Positions 4,228-6,704 of a DNA stretch of 6,704 bases are shown here, one piece after another; positions within the stretch are counted from its first letter, which is position 1, and each line of letters starts with the position of its first letter. Source of the DNA: an uncultured Candidatus Competibacteraceae bacterium (GTDB lineage Bacteria; Pseudomonadota; Gammaproteobacteria; Competibacterales; Competibacteraceae); contig CALMNY010000151.1 in NCBI GenBank assembly GCA_937872125.1, positions 1 through 6,704 on the forward strand, written 5' to 3'. Position numbers and translations under genes: made by a program. The notes beneath the pieces are model-generated. The model did no database searches. It was not told where the DNA came from and saw nothing but the letters and a program-made list of their open reading frames with translations.

Positions 4228-6704
4228 ATGGCGCACACTCATCTCTGGCGCGGTGAATGGATTGACGACCGCGAACTGGCTGACCGGCTGCCGAATCTGG
4301 CCGCAACCCTGGCCGAGGATTGCCAAAATTCCCTGGATTTACCGGGCCTGTACCGCGCCGGCGACGCCCTCGCCGCCGAGTTGAACCAGCGCGGCGCGTT
4401 GTACGACCGGCTGGCCGACGAACTGGCGCAAACCGGCGATTCGCCCGCCGACCGCGCCGCCACTCTGGCGACTCTGGCCGACTTTCTGCGCGCCGAAACC
4501 CTGGAATATCAGGTCTTGCGCGCCTTCGGCGATCCCGCGCCCTTCACCCCGCGCCGCATCGCCTACGCCGAACACCGCTTTGAAGCCTGGGCGCCGCTGG
4601 GCGTGCTCGGTCACGTCACCCCCGCCAACGTGCGCGGCGTGGCGGCGATGAGCCTGATCGAAGGGCTGCTGGCCGGCAATATCAATCTGCTGAAAACCAG
4701 CCGCCAGGACGGCCTGTTCACCCAGAAGCTTTTAAGCGCTCTGGTGGAACGGGAACCGGCTCTCAAACCGTTCGTCTACGTGCTGCGGCTGTCCTCGCAA
4801 CAGTCCGAGACCCTGGGCGCGCTGTTCGCGCTATGCGATGGCGTGGCGGTGTGGGGCGGCGAGGATGCGGTGGCGGCGGTGCGGGCGCTGACCCCGCCGG
4901 CGGCGCGGCTGATCGAATGGGGCCACCGGATCTCCTTCGCCTACGTCGCCCGCGAATCGAGCAGCGACCCGGCCATCTTGCGGGCGCTGGCCCACGATGT
5001 CTGCTTCATCGAGCAGCAGGCCTGCTCCAGCCCACAATGCCTGTATCTGGAAACGGATGATCCCCCCGAACTGCACGCCTTCGCCGAGCGGTTCGCGGCA
5101 GTGCTGGCCGAAGTGGCCCCCACCATCCCGCGCGGTCAGCCGCCGGGTCTGCACGAACAGGCCGAAATCACCACCACCCGCGAACTGTGCCGGCTGAACG
5201 GCGCCATGGACGACAGCCGGGTCATCGAAGCCCCGGACCGGAGTTGGCGCTTGCTGGTCGAGCCAAAGCCCGGTCTGCGCGCCTCGCCGCTGTTCCGCAC
5301 CCTCTGGATCAAGCCGTTGCCGGTCGCCGCCATCGCCGCCACGCTGCGGCCGCTGCGGGCCTACCTGCAAACCGCCGCGCTGGCCTGCCCGCTGGAACGG
5401 CTGGCCGACATCAGCCGCGCCCTGCTGGCCGCCGGCGTGACCCGCATCGCTCAGCCCGGCGCGCAGGTCGGCGGCTATCTCGGCGCTCCGCACGATGGCG
5501 TCTACAGCTTGCAACGCTACGCCCGGCGGGTGGCGCTGGAACTGCCGGCCAGCGTTCAGGGCATTACCAGCTTCGCCGAACTGGAAGCCCCGCCGCCGTT
5601 GCCCCCGGACGCCGCCGCCGCGCCGGTCATGGACAAGGCCGGGTTCCTGGCGTTGCCCACCGATGCCGCCGCCGCCCACCTGTATTTCAAGAGCGGCGGC
5701 AGTTCCGGCGATCCCAAGGTGGCGGTGTTCAGCCACGCCGACTATGCCCGGCAAATGCGCGCCGCCGCCGATGGCCTGTACGCCGCCGGCCTCGATCCAG
5801 TCCGCGACCGCTGCATGAACCTGTTTTTCGCCGGCCATTTGTACGGCAGCTTCATCAGCTTCTGGAGCGTGCTCGAACAGTTGCGGGCGGTGCAATTGCC
5901 GATGACCGCCATTGACGACAGCGCCGAAGTGGCGGCGATCATCGAACGGTTCCAGGTCAATACCCTGCTGGGGATGCCGTTCTATCTGGTGCGGCTGTTC
6001 CAAGACCAGGGCGAGCGGTTGAAACGCTACGGCGGGGTGCGCAAGATTTTCTACGGCGGCGAGCACTTCCCGCCGGCGGAACGGGCGCGGCTGCAACGGG
6101 AATTCGGGGTGGACATCATTCGTTCCGCCGCCTACGGCAGCAATGACGCCGGGCCGATGGGCTATCAGTGCCCGCATTGTGAGGGCGGCGTTCATCACCT
6201 GCTCGGCACCCAATGTCTGGAAATCCTGGCGCTGGACGAAGATCGGCCGGTCGCGGCGGACGAAGTCGGCCGATTGGTGGTGACGCCGCTGGCGCGAACC
6301 GCCCAGGCGATTCGCCGCTACGAAACCGGCGATCTGGGCCGCTGGGTCGGCCCCTGCCCCTGCGGTCGCCGCGCGCCGCGCTTTGAACTCATGGGCCGCT
6401 ACGGCGACCTCTTCCGCGCGCCCTACTTCTTCAGCTACGCCCGGTTCGTCCACATCCTGGCTGAACACGCCGGCTATGACGCCGAAAGCCAAATCCTGCT
6501 GACCCAGGGCGAGAGCGGCCGGTCGCGCATCACCCTGCGCCTGTCTGACCAGACGCCGCTGACTACCGACCAGGTCCGCGATGTCGTACTGGTGCATTAT
6601 CACGACCTGCGTGAATTCGTGATGGAGCACGGTCTGACCGAGTTCGCGGTGGAGCGGGCGCCGCTGGCGCAATTCGTCGTGACGCCGATCAGCGGCAAAC
6701 TCAA
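4228..6704 (+). CDS. LuxC-type acyl-CoA reductase fused to a PaaK-type AMP-forming ligase (partial, 3' end missing)
   Basis: The frame is open from ATG 4228 to the window end: 825 residues and no stop. Residues about 1-460 form a LuxC-type reductase, which reduces an activated acyl group with NADPH to an aldehyde. Its active-site signature is EQQACSSPQ (262-270), with nucleophile Cys266, and LGHVTPANV precedes it. After an Ala/Pro-rich linker (about 465-485) comes an adenylate-forming domain of the PaaK/LuxE superfamily. It has the phosphate loop SGGSSGDPK (489-497), FYGGEHF (608-614), YGSNDAG (636-642) and YETGDLG (698-704). Cys648, Cys651, Cys710 and Cys712 form a likely zinc site (CPHC and CPCG). 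A small C-terminal domain starts near 730, and its SGK (Lys824) at the window edge resembles the C-terminal lysine region of PaaK ligases. Ordinary LuxC is about 480 residues, so this is a true two-domain fusion. Substrate unknown. Confidence 0.9.
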   Translation, partial: MAHTHLWRGEWIDDRELADRLPNLAATLAEDCQNSLDLPGLYRAGDALAAELNQRGALYDRLADELAQTGDSPADRAATLATLADFLRAETLEYQVLRAFGDPAPFTPRRIAYAEHRFEAWAPLGVLGHVTPANVRGVAAMSLIEGLLAGNINLLKTSRQDGLFTQKLLSALVEREPALKPFVYVLRLSSQQSETLGALFALCDGVAVWGGEDAVAAVRALTPPAARLIEWGHRISFAYVARESSSDPAILRALAHDVCFIEQQACSSPQCLYLETDDPPELHAFAERFAAVLAEVAPTIPRGQPPGLHEQAEITTTRELCRLNGAMDDSRVIEAPDRSWRLLVEPKPGLRASPLFRTLWIKPLPVAAIAATLRPLRAYLQTAALACPLERLADISRALLAAGVTRIAQPGAQVGGYLGAPHDGVYSLQRYARRVALELPASVQGITSFAELEAPPPLPPDAAAAPVMDKAGFLALPTDAAAAHLYFKSGGSSGDPKVAVFSHADYARQMRAAADGLYAAGLDPVRDRCMNLFFAGHLYGSFISFWSVLEQLRAVQLPMTAIDDSAEVAAIIERFQVNTLLGMPFYLVRLFQDQGERLKRYGGVRKIFYGGEHFPPAERARLQREFGVDIIRSAAYGSNDAGPMGYQCPHCEGGVHHLLGTQCLEILALDEDRPVAADEVGRLVVTPLARTAQAIRRYETGDLGRWVGPCPCGRRAPRFELMGRYGDLFRAPYFFSYARFVHILAEHAGYDAESQILLTQGESGRSRITLRLSDQTPLTTDQVRDVVLVHYHDLREFVMEHGLTEFAVERAPLAQFVVTPISGKL

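Noticed and set aside
4831..6672. Minus-strand open frame of 613 codons opposite the LuxC-ligase fusion
   Set aside because: It lies entirely antisense to a gene with clear catalytic motifs. Its translation is low-complexity Gly/Gln/Arg/Ala with no domain pattern, as expected opposite a high-GC gene.

Overview
The window is GC-rich, densely coding DNA from a bacterium. The protein families, short intergenic gaps and a dispersed GCGAAGCG-type palindrome suggest a high-GC gammaproteobacterium. Any closer placement, such as a Competibacter-like lineage, would be a guess. All convincing genes lie on the + strand. The long minus-strand reading frames are antisense shadows.

Left part (1-2691). The window opens in the Ala/Pro-rich tail of an unidentified gene, whose stop lies inside the start of the next gene. 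That next gene (64-2064) encodes a large protein of the YegI/COG4248 type: an unusual Ser/Thr-kinase-like domain, a Cys/His cluster, a membrane segment, coiled coils and a helix-hairpin-helix motif. It is interrupted by one in-frame TAA at 346-348, where a glutamate codon is expected. The frame and the kinase motifs continue intact on both sides, so it is a recent nonsense lesion or a base error. A TetR-family regulator with a C-terminal WHG domain follows closely (2092-2691).

Middle (2692-3061). This 370-base gap holds an 82-base imperfect palindrome of a dispersed-repeat type. After it comes a short stretch with coding-like base composition that changes frame near 2955. It may be a broken or misread small membrane-protein gene, and its last codon overlaps the next start.

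Right part (3062-6704). A tightly spaced gene pair begins here. The first gene is a complete LuxE-type acyl-protein synthetase (384 aa) with its adenylation motif and C-terminal cysteine. Eleven bases later starts a large protein, cut by the window end, that fuses a LuxC-type fatty-acyl reductase to a PaaK-type AMP-forming ligase domain. Together they look like a system that activates a carboxylic acid and reduces it to an aldehyde. No luciferase or LuxD thioesterase is visible, so a role outside bioluminescence is likely. The TetR regulator upstream may control the pair, but nothing in the sequence proves this. The LuxE plus LuxC-ligase fusion is the most interesting part of the window.
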